A stretch of DNA of 64,000 nucleotides from Cloeon dipterum (GCF_949628265.1 NC_088786.1:38833681-38897680); one strand, 5' to 3'; shown: positions 11,940-23,390, counted from the stretch's first letter. Notes: generated from the sequence alone by a model not told the origin. A program made the numbers and translations.

Positions 11940-12235
11940 CGTTCAAAGGACAAACCGACGTTCGCTCTATCGTGCGCCACGGGTGTGCCGACGCATCTCG
12001 TGGCGAGTTCTCGTCTTGGACTTTGTGCCCGCAAACTGCACCCTTTGGAGCTTGAAGCTGTGGGAGGACAGCGCTGGGGCGCTGAATAGCGTGGCGCCGC
12101 CCGTGGGCGTCTTTTCGCGGGGGACCCGGTGCGGAGAGCGCGGCGCCACCGTCGGCTGCTGCGACGGCGCCGCGAAAAGCTTGCCGAGCATGCTGTTGTC
12201 CTTTCCACTTCGCGGAAACTATATATTTAACAATT
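11940..12235. other. GC-rich block with ORFs on both strands
   Basis: This ~300-bp block is much richer in GC than its surroundings and open in several frames. The minus frame (LGKLFAAPSQQPT.., SSHSFKLQRVQ) reads like a low-complexity disordered region. No splice context settles which strand, if any, is coding. It may belong to the decayed gene around it. Confidence 0.25.
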
Positions 12236-12570
12236 GATTTGATTGTTTTAGTTATTGATTAAATTGTGTAGTCCTTTAAACCAAAATAAAAATATTTCTC
12301 GTATTGAACTTTTGTTTAAACTAATTTGAAAATTTACAGCCTCAAAATTTTACTACAATAGATTTCCTCAAATACATTAAACTCTTTAATATATCTTGAT
12401 TTAAATATAAACTTAACTCCAGGGTGATAAAATTTCAATAAAACGCAATCTAAAACTATATTATACACCGTGAGATTTATTTTTACAAACTTGTCCGCAT
12501 AACATAACTGGTTTCAAATTATTATTCCTTATTTTAAACTCAAATTCAGTGCACCAATCTTTCTTTTCGC

Positions 12571-13091
12571 CTAAACACTTTCATATCTCTTTTTAAATGT
12601 GATAAACTTTTTTGATTGGTTAAAGGTATGTTTTTTCAGAAGCTTGAGATCAAGGAAATCCATTGTATTCTTGCTTTTGTCTGAGTACTTTCTGTGGAAG
12701 GTGTAGTAAGCACCGCACAGCAATTCGTAAGCGTTGAACGCCGATGGTGATGATTTAGTGGCAAGAGTTTTGCCCTCACCTATGAGAACAGTTTCCTTTA
12801 GGTCTCCATCACTTAAAATGTAACTGACCGACACTGGTACAACTGACTTGATGTTGCTGGGCTTCACCACATTGGAGCCTTCTCCTAACTGAGAAACATT
12901 TTTATTAATCGATAAAGTTGAACATATACAAATAAAATTGTACACGAGCAAACCTGTTCTATATTGAAGGCTGGTGGCAATTTCTTACTAACGTTGATTT
13001 GCAATTCTCGATCAAGTTGGCATAGCAGCTGCAGCTTCTCAGCCTCTGTAGTACTGGGTTTCCCAAATAATTTTTGAAGTGTCGTTACCAT
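12571..13091 (-). CDS. Small two-exon gene of unknown function, ~151 aa
   Basis: Exon 1 is 12954-13091 (46 codons from the ATG at 13091, beginning MVTTLQKLFGKPSTTEAE) and exon 2 is 12571-12888 (106 codons with stop). The intron has a GTTTGC donor and TTTCTCAG acceptor, and the join FNIEQ|LGEGSNVV keeps frame. The C-terminal part (YELLCGAYYTFHRKYSDKS, then DFLDLKLLKKH) is basic and soluble-looking. No signal peptide, membrane helix or known domain was recognised. The reading frame stays open upstream of 13091, antisense to a plus-strand coding block, so the true start is uncertain. It could be a fragment of a larger or transposon-derived gene. Confidence 0.5.
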
Positions 13092-13272
13092 GTTCTCAAA
13101 ACCAGGGGGGCCGCAGTTCATTTTCGCGCGCCAGCTGGAGGGCGATCTCTTAGCGCCACCTATGAAGAGAAGGCAGTACTTGAGCCTGGGGACTCGGACC
13201 GCAGACGGCATATGGGCTAACGTGGAACCGGCTCTTTCTACGCTTGATTGGGCCATTTTAGTGGACATGGAG
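13090..13272 (+). pseudogene. Exon fragment of an unidentified conserved gene
   Basis: The plus strand is open from 13090 to a perfect GTAAGT donor at 13273 and reads like a conserved globular protein (GGPQFIFARQLEGDLLAPP, then TADGIWANVEPALSTLDWAI). No acceptor is evident; the fragment abuts the start of the minus-strand gene. Together with 13681-13909 and 14247-14627 it probably belongs to one decayed or fragmentary gene. Confidence 0.45.
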
Positions 13273-13680
13273 GTAAGTGATCGGGTACTGACCAATCAGC
13301 AGTGATTTTTAGTAGTTTGGCACCAATAGTTGTGCACAGCAAATCGTAAAAACGGCTTAAACGAGCAGCTAAAGTAAAGCCTACTGCGGGCCGGGATGTG
13401 TTTTGTCAGGATGTAAACAATGTTTTCATCGCTGATTATGATGCTTGTAAGTTGGTTTAATTCGCATTTCTTTGAGTCTGGGATTGCTAAAAGACCTAAA
13501 AGACAATATATTTTGCCTTGCCTGGCTTGCCTTCAAGCGAAATCGGCCTTTATTTGAACTCGATTAGTCTACGTATGATAAATTGAAATTGTTTGTATCA
13601 GTTTGAAAAATTATCGATTCTCGCCTTAAATATTTTTAATAATATCTGACCTTACTAATTGTTATTTTGTAACCTTCCAG

Positions 13681-13909
13681 AGTCCTCCTCCTGCCCTCCA
13701 TATGGACAGACGACCGAATAGACTGGCGAGGCCCTCGAGTGCTCCGGCCCCAACATTACTGCAGACGAGCCAGACACCCTTGTTGCTGACGAGCTGCTCG
13801 CCGTTGCTGCTTCAGAGGACCGCGGCCAGAAGGCCCTGAAAGGTGCTGAGGGCCCTGAGACTGACCCTGAGACGGTTACCTGCCAAGAGCGTCGTTACAG
13901 CTGTGTTTG
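13681..13909 (+). pseudogene. Exon with in-frame stop, same decayed gene
   Basis: Acceptor CCTTCCAG ends at 13680 and donor GTGAGC starts at 13910. The best frame reads SSSCPPYGQTTE, a TAG stop at 13719-13721, then TGEALECSGPNITADEPD through CQERRYSCVW, which is clearly protein-like. An alternative frame before the stop (LLLPSIWTDDRIDW) also looks coding, so a frameshift near 13720 is as likely as a simple nonsense change. The gene is not identified. Confidence 0.5.
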
Positions 13910-14246
13910 GTGAGCACGAGAATGTGGAAAAAAGTCACAGTTTTCGCCGCCGAGTTACAGTTTTCGCCACCTCTACTCTAACATGGGATTCTCTTAAGAA
14001 CTGGCGAGATGTGTAACCCGGCAGAAACTGTGACTTAACCATAGCTTATGTGAACGAATTGTTGCAACCATACAATGTTGAAAATTTGTCCAGTTCTTTT
14101 TATTCTCTTATCATTCACCAAGGAATGATTACATAGAAATTCTTTCAAGGCAAAAGATGCAATTTTCGCAATTTTCACACTTGGTATGCAGCCGGCCTGC
14201 TGTCACAAAGATACAACCTGAAAACTAAACTGCCCTTGTTTTTCAG

Positions 14247-14627
14247 CCTTTTCGAGAAACATGTGTGCAGTCCGACCAGCGCAGAGCCGTAGGAGCTGGA
14301 GGGTGCGACCAAGTGCCTGATCTGCGTCAGGCCCAAGAAACCGTGGGTGGTGCTGGACTCGCTGGTGCAGAAGGCCTTTGTCAACTACCTCTCGTGGCTG
14401 GACCCTGCCAGCAGCCTTGGTCTTCAAGCAGAGTCGCTCTTTGGCTACCACTTGGGCGAGATGCAGCGGCTGTGCTGCAGACACTCGTCAATGCTGGACC
14501 TGCTGCCCTGCAGTTACCTGGTCGGCGACGACGTGGTCATCAGGGTGTGCGTCAAGGCCGCACAGCACGCGGGCAGCATGGATGCCCTCACTTTTGAAAT
14601 GTTCATTCCCAAGGCTTGGATCCAAAG
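14247..14627 (+). pseudogene. Exon with in-frame stop, same decayed gene
   Basis: The exon lies between TTTTTCAG (ends 14246) and a GTATTT donor (14628). The frame reads LFEKHVCSPTSAEP, a TAG at 14290-14292, then ELEGATKCLICVRPKKPWVV, SYLVGDDVVIRVCVKAA and MFIPKAWIQR. The ~112 codons after the stop are uninterrupted and strongly protein-like, with a C-x2-C pair. Two independent exons with nonsense codons point to a pseudogene, though a short alternative 5' end cannot be excluded. Family not recognised. Confidence 0.5.
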
Positions 14628-14759
14628 GTATTTTTTGGTTGGCTTCAAATACTTCTTAGTACCGTTAAAATTGCGCACAGCTCAACAAAGGGAAATTCCT
14701 TATCATGCTTTTTTAATCTTGTTAGCGATTTCGGCCAATAACACGTCTATACATTGAGT

Positions 14760-16522
14760 TGAAAGAAATAATAAAATGTCGTACGCTGGTCCTGATCGCT
14801 TGTTCGGGTGCATCCGAAAAATGGTAGGAATTTTAAAAATTTTGGATCATCGGCCAGGGACGAAATAACAGAAACAATTAACTATCTCAGCGATTTTATT
14901 GAAATCTATCCGCAAGAACCTGCGCAGACTAAGCATTCAAGGTATCTGTACAATGCACTCTCTTTATTTGAATTTATATATAAAAATTATCGTAGGTGCT
15001 TCAATAGCTGATTACTTCCACACAAGCAACAACACCAAAAGTTGCAGAGTTTAAGAGAAATAATTAAAGACAATTATATAATATCTATGTTGTTGATCAC
15101 TATCGCTGGTTTGAGCACTTGCAGAGAGACCGCCTGTACAAATTACTTCTTTGTCTTTCCAGCCAGCACTTCTTACACGTTCATATATTTTTGGCGGGAA
15201 AATAGTTCGCCCGTCACGCTCGACTCTTTGGTCGGAAAAATATCCCCTTAACCTAATTCGACCCTCAACAATCGATTGGTGTGCTCACAATCAGAAACTT
15301 CGTCAAAAGACAGCCTTAAATTCAGTCGCATTCAGAGAAATTTGGTGTTCTTGGATTCAACCAAAAGAGGTTGGACATCAATTTTTCACACTGCATTGCA
15401 TGATGTGTTGTGCATATATGTATTTTTATTTATTTGCGATTCTTGAAGTACAATCGTGCAGTTCCTCATTGACACAATTGTAAAGGTCAAAAAGCTGCTG
15501 TAAATCTATAGCGCCCTGGAAAATATGCAACATGCAATCTGCGGTAACGGTGTTAGAAATCAAATTTATTGTGTTTAGAAAAGTAAGGTTTTCAATTTTC
15601 CCGCTCTAGCTCTCAAGAAAACAAATGAAAACTATCTGGAAATATGATCATCTGCTGAGGTTGCCACATGTCAAATTTCATGCAAAGGTTGTTCATAATC
15701 ATCAAGAATGGGACCATTTAAGACCCAAACACCTGCTGAATATGATTTATCGGATTTGACAGTAAAATTCCAGTTTCTTAAACACAACACTCGTTTAATT
15801 CAGATTCTTAAGAACGATCGAACAGCTGGCAACCCTAACCCCAATGTTCGCCAACGCAATCAACCAATAAAAATCGAACGTGTGTTTGACTACATCTTCT
15901 CTCCTCTCGCTATCCGAAGGTCGTGTTGAGTGTTCATTCGGCTTCGAATTTCTCAATTCCAACGAAGTTCAAGGTGAGTTTTGAGTTAAATCTGATGAAA
16001 TTAACTCAGTTAAGCTTTTGGAAATACTTTAAACGTGTTACCGGGCTCAGGTGGCGTCAAATATTGGCCGATTGATTCAAAAATCTTCACCGCTGTATTT
16101 AATCCCAACGTGCTCGATTGAGACGGCTGAGAGCCGATAATTATAGTATTTTCGAAGCTTTAACTGAAGTTTTCCTCTGTTGTCAAATCAATTTATTAGG
16201 AAACAACTTTATTTAAAGAACTAAATGGCAAAATATGACCAAAGAACAGGGAAATCTTTAAATAATAAGTGGGAAATATCATAACAAATTAGTACAACGA
16301 TATTATGTTATGTGAAATCAGGAATATATTGAATTGAAAGTGAGAATCTCAGTTATTTGTTTCCTTTAAAGGAATACAGAGATAGGGTTAAAGTTTTAAG
16401 GATACCGCCACGAATTTCATGCATTAAGACTAAAAATTTCGACTTAAATACGTTGAATTTAATGAATCATAGAAATAACTCTATTAGTTTTTTTTTTACC
16501 AAAATTCCGTTCATATTTTCAG
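14760..16522. other. Intergenic / upstream region of the LRR-like gene
   Basis: No gene, RNA or repeat array recognised. Short ORFs lack support. Confidence 0.4.
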
Positions 16523-18084
16523 ATGAGTAGCAGCAGTAGTAGTAGTACTAGCGATTCAGAATATGAGGTGGAGAGACCCCCTGCTATTCTTTCCCTGAAA
16601 GATGCGGCGATCAACACAATCGTCAAAAATATTGGAGGCTACCGACACCTCATTACGGATAAGATTTGTACTGTCTCATCGTTATTTATTTGAGCTTTCC
16701 AATAATTTTAAACAATTTTTAGCTCCTCCAATGCGCAGAGTATTGTTTGATGAAGCGATGGCAAGGAAAAGAGAAATTGGAGAAGACCAAGTTTGGGCTG
16801 CTCTTCCATACCTTGACCAGCACAGGACGACTGAAAGATTTTCAACCACAGATTTCGCTAGCATTTTCCCTTTAAAGGGGGAAAGTGGAGAGATTTTTGG
16901 AGGTTGTGTTTCCATGGAAGAGGTAAAAAAAGCCAAATTGAAAATGTAGGATGAATTTTGATTATTTCTTTGTATAGTTCCTGCAATACCTGGTTGAGTT
17001 TGTTCCCAATCTGCGAAAGCTAAACATTCAAGACCCAAGGATTTCATACTCATACTCATTTCACGAAGAGTTTAAGTTGAAAGAAACACAGCTAGATCCA
17101 CTTGCCACTGATCTGCTCTTGAAATTGAAAAATTTGACGCATGTCACCATCATTTGTGTTTACATCAAATTTTCGGAATTTGTGAGAGTCTGTAGAGATA
17201 GCCAAAATTTGGTGTCGATTTACGCATCAATATTGATCGATATTGAACCAAATTCTATAAAAAAGATTCTGATGACGCTCGACCATAAGTTTGATCACCA
17301 GGAGTATCAAACTTTTAATTTTCCTACAAAAATTGGAATAAAATTGAAGTGGGCAAACGCTTGTGCACCTTATCGAGAAGCAATGGTCGCTCTTTCAAAT
17401 AACTGGCATTGCCTCTTCCCATCTTTGACGAAGCTACAAGTATGTTAACCTTTTGCTCTTCTTTGGAACTGTTATCAATGTTAAATTATTGCAGATGATG
17501 CCCATGAGATATAAGGGATACCGCGGTGGCACACAAAGCGAGAGAACCCGTTTGCTGCGCATCCTGAGAAGAGAAGGGAGAACTTTGAAGTCACTTTGCC
17601 TTTATGATATACGGCCAGAATTGAATATCACATTCAATCGTATCTTCGAACACTGCAATGATCTGGAATCCCTTGAATTATCAGCATCCTCTTTGGGGCA
17701 TGGTGACCCAATAACGTCTTTTGGCCAATTGAAGAATTTGAACTGGCACCAAACGTAACAACTTTTTTAGAAACGAAATAATTTTTAATTAACTTGATTT
17801 TTAATCACAGGTTCAATGATGACTGTATAAGGCTTGACAGAATTTTATCTGCGCCACTTCTTCAAAACATTGTTATTGTTGCCTTGAAAATCAACCTGGG
17901 TGACAAAGAAACACTTTTGAACCAGATCAGGAATCGTACGATATTGACCCAATTGACTTACATTCGGATTTCGGGTCTCGAAGAATACGTTGAAGGCTTG
18001 AACGAAATTTCTTCTGAACTTCGTTCTCTCGGCGTTGAAGAACACATATTTGATGGACTCATCCGATATGATGACATGGATTGA
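16523..18084 (+). CDS. LRR-like protein, complete, 5 exons, ~446 aa
   Basis: Exons: 16523-16667, 16723-16922, 16978-17439, 17495-17754, 17811-18084, all with GT-AG introns of ~55 bp and a continuous frame. The start is the first ATG, directly preceded by TTTTCAG. The protein opens with a serine run (MSSSSSSSTSDSEYE), then the family module (RPPAILSLKDAAI, ISPPMRRVLFDEAMA), then degenerate leucine-rich repeats (VPNLRKLNIQD, LKSLCLYDI, LESLELSAS, LTYIRISGLEEY). It ends DDMD. There is no signal peptide. The overall layout resembles F-box/LRR or ZYG11-type substrate adaptors, but no F-box can be asserted. The first exon's donor (GTACTG) is slightly atypical, but the joined frame matches the paralogues. 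Confidence 0.8.
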
Positions 18085-18474
18085 CTAAGAATGTAGGCAT
18101 GAACAAAGAAGTGGTTGACTCGATTTAATTGTATTTACAATTATTCTGAGGAAAAAAACAATTCGCAATGTTTATAATCGATTTTTGAAGGGTAACTTTT
18201 ATATGTGAAGCCTGGTATAATTATATTCAACAAGGTAACTTTTATATTTGCAAGAACTTTGGGAAAATGAAAGATTGTAGCCAATCAAGGACGTGTTAAA
18301 ATTATGTCTCTAGTCTAACACCCTGGAAAACGCAGCATTATATATTTAAATTGTATTTTTTACAACCAAAAAAATTTGAATTTTTAAATAAAAATCTATC
18401 TTACACTTTTAAAACTGAAATCAAAAATTTATTTTATAAAAACCAATAATTCCTTAAATTTATGAAATAATCCT
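18085..18474. repeat. Spacer with a short inverted repeat shared with 29.8 kb
   Basis: About 18180-18310 (GAAGGGTAACTTTTATAT ... AAGGACGTGTTAAAAT) is repeated in reverse complement at about 29820-29925. The two GGTAACTTTTATAT units here are about 50 bp apart, so one copy is internally duplicated. Confidence 0.5.
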
Positions 18475-19173
18475 TTAGGGTCCATTATTTCTTAGAGCTT
18501 CGGGCGATCCCTGCAATTTTTTAAAAGTCAAAAATTTTCTCAAACTGATAAAAGAAAAAATTACGTAGCACTTGAAGGGGTTGACCGAGTTGCATTGCGA
18601 ATTGAAGAGTCCGTTCGACTCCTGTTTTTCGTGGCCGGTCTGCAAGGCGATACAATCGCCCGAATTTCGACTTTTTGGAAATCCCTTCTTCCATTTCAGC
18701 GGACCGTCCGTGCCAATGATTTCCTTTTCCGGGCACCAGACGTAATCTTTGCACTCCTCGGAAAAATTCCACTCGTCCAAAAGACGCCTTTCAAACCTGA
18801 AGATAATTTAATAAAATTAAATAAATTCAAAAAAATATAATTTAGCTTTTTTCGACTAGTTGAAGGTCTTGCAAGCAGGACAGTGTCTCGTTTGAGTTGA
18901 ATGACATCAGCGTCGAGTTGTAGATGCAGCAAGAGTACGACGCCCGTATGAATTCGAACTGGACAAATTAATTTTAAATAAAACTTACTGACAGGAATAA
19001 ATTTGACACTTATTTACTCTGTACATGGAAATGAAGGATTTGACTCCCTTATTTCTACTGCAGCTGTAGATTTTCGGAAATGGGGCTAAACATTTTATTT
19101 GATTTAATTTTCCATCTCATCATCTCGTTTTTGTTCTACCTTTTTTTCTAAGGTTTCCATATACGATGATATC
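18475..19173 (-). pseudogene. CTL-A: lectin-like pseudogene, exons 4-8 only
   Basis: Minus-strand exons match those of the CTL gene at 58.3-60.9 kb: exon 4 19140-19173 (DIIVYGNLRKK), exon 5 near 19010-19095 (PFPKIYSCSRNKGVKSF), exon 6 from 18958 (FEFIRASYSCCIYNSTLM), exon 7 18565-18796 (lectin core) and exon 8 18475-18510 (GSPEALRNNGP, stop). Exon 7 lacks one base after VFWTSGIF, so the frame shifts before ECKDYVWCPEKE. No exons 1-3 are found upstream. Missing 5' exons plus the frameshift mark it as a pseudogene fragment. It sits at the outer end of an inverted segmental duplication. Confidence 0.75.
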
Positions 19174-19790
19174 CTGCAGTAAAAAATAAAATGAACGAAA
19201 TTTCGTGGTTTTTACTGATAAGACCGTCTTTTCTGAGCATAGCAATCGATTCTCGATGGTCCTACTACTGCGACTTTGCTTATATTTTAACTGTCTAACT
19301 AAAATATGTACTTAAACTAAACACGTTCAAAACATTCCACAAGAGCTCATATCGATATAAAAATTGTTTTCTGAAAAATTGTATTAATTTCGATATCCTT
19401 AACGAGCTCCTTTTGCCTAAAAAAAATTTTGAGAGAAAAATATGTAGACTTTTTGCCTATAGGAACAGGAAACCGATTATTTGATAGATTATTCGCCTCT
19501 AAATTTCCGACTGTAATAATCGATTATTTCTTTGCCAAATCGACTATTTTTTGCACATCAGGGGGCGGATCACGGCACCGTTTTTTAGCTCGACCTTGAA
19601 ACACTGTACAATGCTTGCCTTATGCCCAGCGTTGCCATTTTTTCTCAAGGTTGCGTTGCCGTGAACCGCCCCCCCCCCCCCCTAGTCGTTAATTGTACTC
19701 GCATCAGAATTAGCAGAGCAGCGGTCAGCGATCTTGGTTGAGATTTTTTGAAGGGAGATATATACCTTCAATATATCAGGGTGTAGTGGG
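19174..19790. other. Spacer with a 14-base C run
   Basis: No gene recognised. A run of 14 C residues lies at 19669-19682. Confidence 0.4.
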
Positions 19791-19858
19791 GAGCCAGACC
19801 AGCTCAGTTGGTTAACGCACGAGGCGTCGGCGAAGGGCTGGGTCCGAGACGGGACACA
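19791..19858 (+). ncRNA. tRNA-like sequence (SINE head or tRNA relic)
   Basis: AGCTCAGTTGG at 19801-19811 matches a Pol III A box and GGGTCCGAGAC at 19840-19850 resembles a B box, at about the right spacing. The acceptor stem does not close convincingly, so a functional tRNA is unlikely. It lies just outside the dispersed repeat that starts near 19868 and may be the head of a tRNA-derived SINE. Confidence 0.4.
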
Positions 19859-19867
19859 CGCATGCCA

Positions 19868-21036
19868 TATTTTTCCCTATAATTTATTCAGATAGCGTAA
19901 AGTAGTGATTTTCTGTTAATCATCTTTCCGTGCGAATACAGAAAAATAAGCGTATGAGTAAAATTGGATGGAAAAAACTGTGATGGAAGCACATCAGCTG
20001 ATGGATGCGTTGCTCGTGAAAAATCAAGGCCACGCGACAAAGTGTGTCACTGCGAGTGTTCCGGTGGCCGTTGCTGCGCTTTAGAAAAATTCAATGATCA
20101 CCGCACACGAGCGGCAGTCCTGCTTGAAAAGGCAATGCCCGCCGCATTTCACTCGATTTTATTTTATTTCGCGACTCCGGTGAGTTCAAATTTTCAAATT
20201 TCTAAATTAAATGAAAAGGGAATTTACAGATTGGATTTGTTTCAGCTGGCTTTACAGAGAAGAACAGGGGTTTAGGACGGCGGAATCAGGTAACGTGACC
20301 TGAGGAAGGTCGGTGACAGGCAGGGGTGAGAAATCGTCGCCAAGTATCCCCAATTGGACTCGAAATTAATGAAAAAGCATTAAAAACCGGCCTGGGAACG
20401 GATCTCAAGGTCGGGGTACCCTGAAAAAGGTCGTTAGGGTACAGCGGGTAATAGCCCCGTCCGAGACCTGTACGATAAGGGGTCGTGGTTGATGATCCGA
20501 GGAACGGCCGAAATCTAATAAAAATAAAACCAAACTTTTTCGTAAAAACAGCCGAAAAAAATTCGTAAAAATTACAAAAATGGTCCAAATTTAAAAAACT
20601 TAACACGTGTGGACGCGCCGCTTAAATGGACATCGATTGGTTCTTAAATTAGCGCCATCCGGCCAATAAGACCCCGCCTGGGCCCCGATAAAAAAGTTTG
20701 AAATGTCATAAATCGCATTTTTGCGACTTTAAAAATTAATACCTCGGCTCCTATGGGTCGTAGAGTAAAAAATTAAAGTTCATTAGACTCGCCATAAAAT
20801 TGTGCGTCATTTTTACTCTTTTGCTACCCCAAAATCTGCTATATATAAAGATTTTGCTTTGGTCCAGGGTCCCCTGCCCAATTATTTTGCAAAATTTGAA
20901 ACGAATTAATAATATGGTTGAATTTCAACTTCATTCTTATTTGGTTTATTTAAATTTAATACACTAGATGATTTTTCAAATTTTTCTTCTTTCTTCAGTC
21001 ACCAATATCTTCCGGGGAGCCCTGAAATTCTTTTCA
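19868..21036 (-). repeat. Dispersed ~1.1-kb repeat incl. CTL exon-8 relic (copy 1)
   Basis: In reverse complement this matches 28611-29785 and 56907-58030. Landmarks are the CTL last exon (GGAGCCCTGA... at 21025-21036 complement, reading GSPE-like), the ACCCATAGGAGCCGAGGT tract, GGGGCCCAGGCGGGG, the GGTCACGTTACCTGA end, and the GTGTGTCACTGCGAGTGTTC block. It has no credible ORF. It follows CTL genes elsewhere, so it is their 3' flank carried along by duplication. Confidence 0.7.
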
Positions 21037-21662
21037 CTTGCTGGAATGCCAGCCACCGATCTAAATTCGGGTGGCTTAGATCTCAGATATCTACTTTTGA
21101 CAGATAAAATAATATAATTATGTTGATGTATCATTTTCCCGCTGTAGCATTAAAGCGCCCTAATTATGTCCCGACTGCAGACGCTTAAAAAGAATTACAA
21201 AAAATGAGGTAATTCTTAAAGTATCTGGAGTTCGCGCCAGTGAAAACGCCCTGAACGCTGATTGGTTGCCTCCAAAAGCATGATAGAGGTAAGATGGGGA
21301 GCTATTAGCATAACTCGAATTTTTAAGTTTTCAAGTAGAAATCTAAATTTGATTTAGATAATTATTAAACTGAAAGAGCAAGTTTTTAAAAAAGTAAACA
21401 AACAAATATTGAAAAACGCGAAAAACATATAATGGCCAAAATTTTCCTTCTCCTTGTCGCACACACCAATGCGATCGTGGGCGGAGTAACGGAGGTGTTG
21501 GTTGCTTTTAAACACGGTAAACACATGACTTCTCAGGAAGATGCAAAGATTGCAAGCAGCAAAGGTTCCGCGTGAAAAAATTTGCTTGTTTAACCGAGCC
21601 GACCCAATCAGGACCTAACTGGGCATTGAAAATTATTGCTCAAAACCTTTTTGGGTGGAGAC
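21037..21662 (+). promoter_or_regulatory. Conserved 5' flank of the ZAD zinc-finger genes
   Basis: This ~600 bp is conserved upstream of all three zinc-finger copies (reverse complement at about 52917-53540 and 56284-56906), including CCAGATACTTTAAGAATTAC-like and ACATGACTTC tracts and the GGTGGAGACATGGAGAG start context. It probably holds the promoter (inference); no TATA box is evident. Confidence 0.35.
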
Positions 21663-23091
21663 ATGGAGAGACTTTCCAGGACCAGAAGCTTGAGGAGTCG
21701 AGAGATGCAGCCGCCAAGAGTCGGAGAAGCAAAACCTGCCATTCAAAAGCCGCTGTGCAGACTGTGCGAGTGTCCGACGTCGGACGGCCACGTCCTCGCG
21801 TCGCAGGTGGACAGGTTCAAGCTGAGGAAATGGGCCATGAAGGTCATGAACCTGACGGAAGAAGACGAAAACCTGCCGGACGTGGTCGAAGAAGACGCTT
21901 TGATCTGCTATTTTTGCATCTGGCAGGCAGAGTGAGTTATTATTCAAAGTGATAAAATAGCAGTTATTTAATTTTGACGCGTGCTTTAGGTTTGGGGATG
22001 AGTCCGGAGACGAAGCTGTCGCTTGGTGGCCGAAAAACCTTGTTTTGGAAGAAAACGCAAAGGTGCTTCGCGAGAATTATACAGGTACTTGGGAAACTTT
22101 AATAAAAATAATATAAAGTAATTTCCATTGTTAAAAATTTACAGTTGGAGATGTAGAACAGTGTTGGGTGCAGTTGGAAGAGATTGATCTCGCGAAATAC
22201 GAAAAGAAAATCCCTAAGAAGAGGAAATGCGTCATTGGAGTTTGTCTTTACTGCGGCGAGAGATTTTTAGAACTGACGAAGCACATCAAGAAGGAGCATA
22301 AAGAAGCCATCAAATGCGGAATTCGGGGCTGCACGACATTCTTTCACACCAAGGAGGCAAAAGAGCATCACATGCTACAGGATTTTCACGAGAAACGTGA
22401 CAAACCATGCGAAAGCAAGAATTTTCGCTGCAGTTTTTGTGAAATCGGAAAATTGTATTCCTCACTAAATTCTTGGAGGCATCACATGAATCGCAAGCAT
22501 CCGGAACTGGTTGCGTGCACGCATTACAGCTGCCAAGAGTATTTCAAATCAAAGCCTGAAATGATGATCCACATCAACTCGTTTCACAAACAAGACATAA
22601 AACAAAATCTTCTGCAGTGCGAGCATTGCGAGTATTTTACCACTGAGAAGAAGCATTTGAGTGTACACCAACAGTCGAAGCACTTGCCAAAGATGTTCAA
22701 ATGTGACAGTTGCGAAGCCAGATTTGGCTCGAAATACCTGGCTAGTTTTCACTACAAAAATTGCCATACATTCGACAAGTGCAAATCTTGTGGCCAGGAC
22801 GTTTCTCACAGGTACCAGGCAGCCCACAGAAGGCCATCGGTTTGCTCCAGATGCAAACTCAGTTTCAAGTGCACTGGTTTGTATCAACTGCATATGAAGA
22901 GCTGCAAACAAACCCTTAGTTGCAAGGAATGTGGAAAATCGTTCAGCTTAAATTGGAACTTGAATCGCCACGTGAGACAATTTCACAGCAAAACCTCGAA
23001 TTTACTCTGCCACCATTGCGACTATTCTACGCTTTATAAATTTGACATGGAGTGGCACATTCAACAAAGACATTTTCCAAAGACGATTTAG
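21663..23091 (+). CDS. ZF-C: ZAD-C2H2 zinc-finger protein, C-terminally truncated
   Basis: Exons 21663-21931, 21990-22084 and 22145-23091 (269 + 95 + 947 nt, 436 codons). Exon 1 encodes the ZAD: CRLC near residue 32 and CYFC near residue 83, the paired cysteines that bind zinc and drive dimerisation in arthropod ZAD proteins. Exon 3 carries about ten C2H2-type fingers (CLYCGERFLELTKHIKKEH, CDSCEARFGSKYLASFHYK, CKECGKSFSLNWNLNRH). The two paralogues at 51.2 and 54.6 kb continue for ~95 more codons, but here TAG (23089-23091) replaces the lysine codon after PKTI, and the downstream remnant is also frameshifted. Probably a nuclear DNA-binding protein, or a young pseudogene. Confidence 0.8.
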
Positions 23092-23390
23092 TGTGGGGAA
23101 TGCAAGTTATTGTTTGGCTCTCAATCAATTCTCAAGATTCACAAGTACAGATCGCACGAATATGTTCGTTGCTCAAATGTGCCCAGCAGATGAGCCGTCA
23201 AGCCATGTCTAAACATCGGACCATCAAGACTTGCCGCCGGTGCAAGCGCAAATTCAAATGCTCAGGACTTCTTAAAAAGCATGTGTGTCTATGCAGGGTA
23301 AAAATTTCTAATGTGACAAGTGCCCGAAATTTTAAAGCAAAAATCATCATTTGTACAATCATATTGTCAAGAAGCACATTGACGTATGAA
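23092..23390 (+). pseudogene. Decayed 3' end of ZF-C
   Basis: Sequence homologous to the last three zinc fingers of ZF-A and ZF-B continues in several frames: CGECKLLFGSQSILKIHKY, a frameshift after EYVRC, then HRTIKTCRRCKRKFKCSGL in another frame, then a third, ending at the equivalent of KKHIDV near 23387. This is decay after truncation. Confidence 0.75.

Noticed and set aside
16523..18084. F-box at the N-terminus of the LRR-like genes
   Set aside because: No LP..(I/L)...I...L F-box core with confident spacing; only a general adaptor-like pattern is visible.
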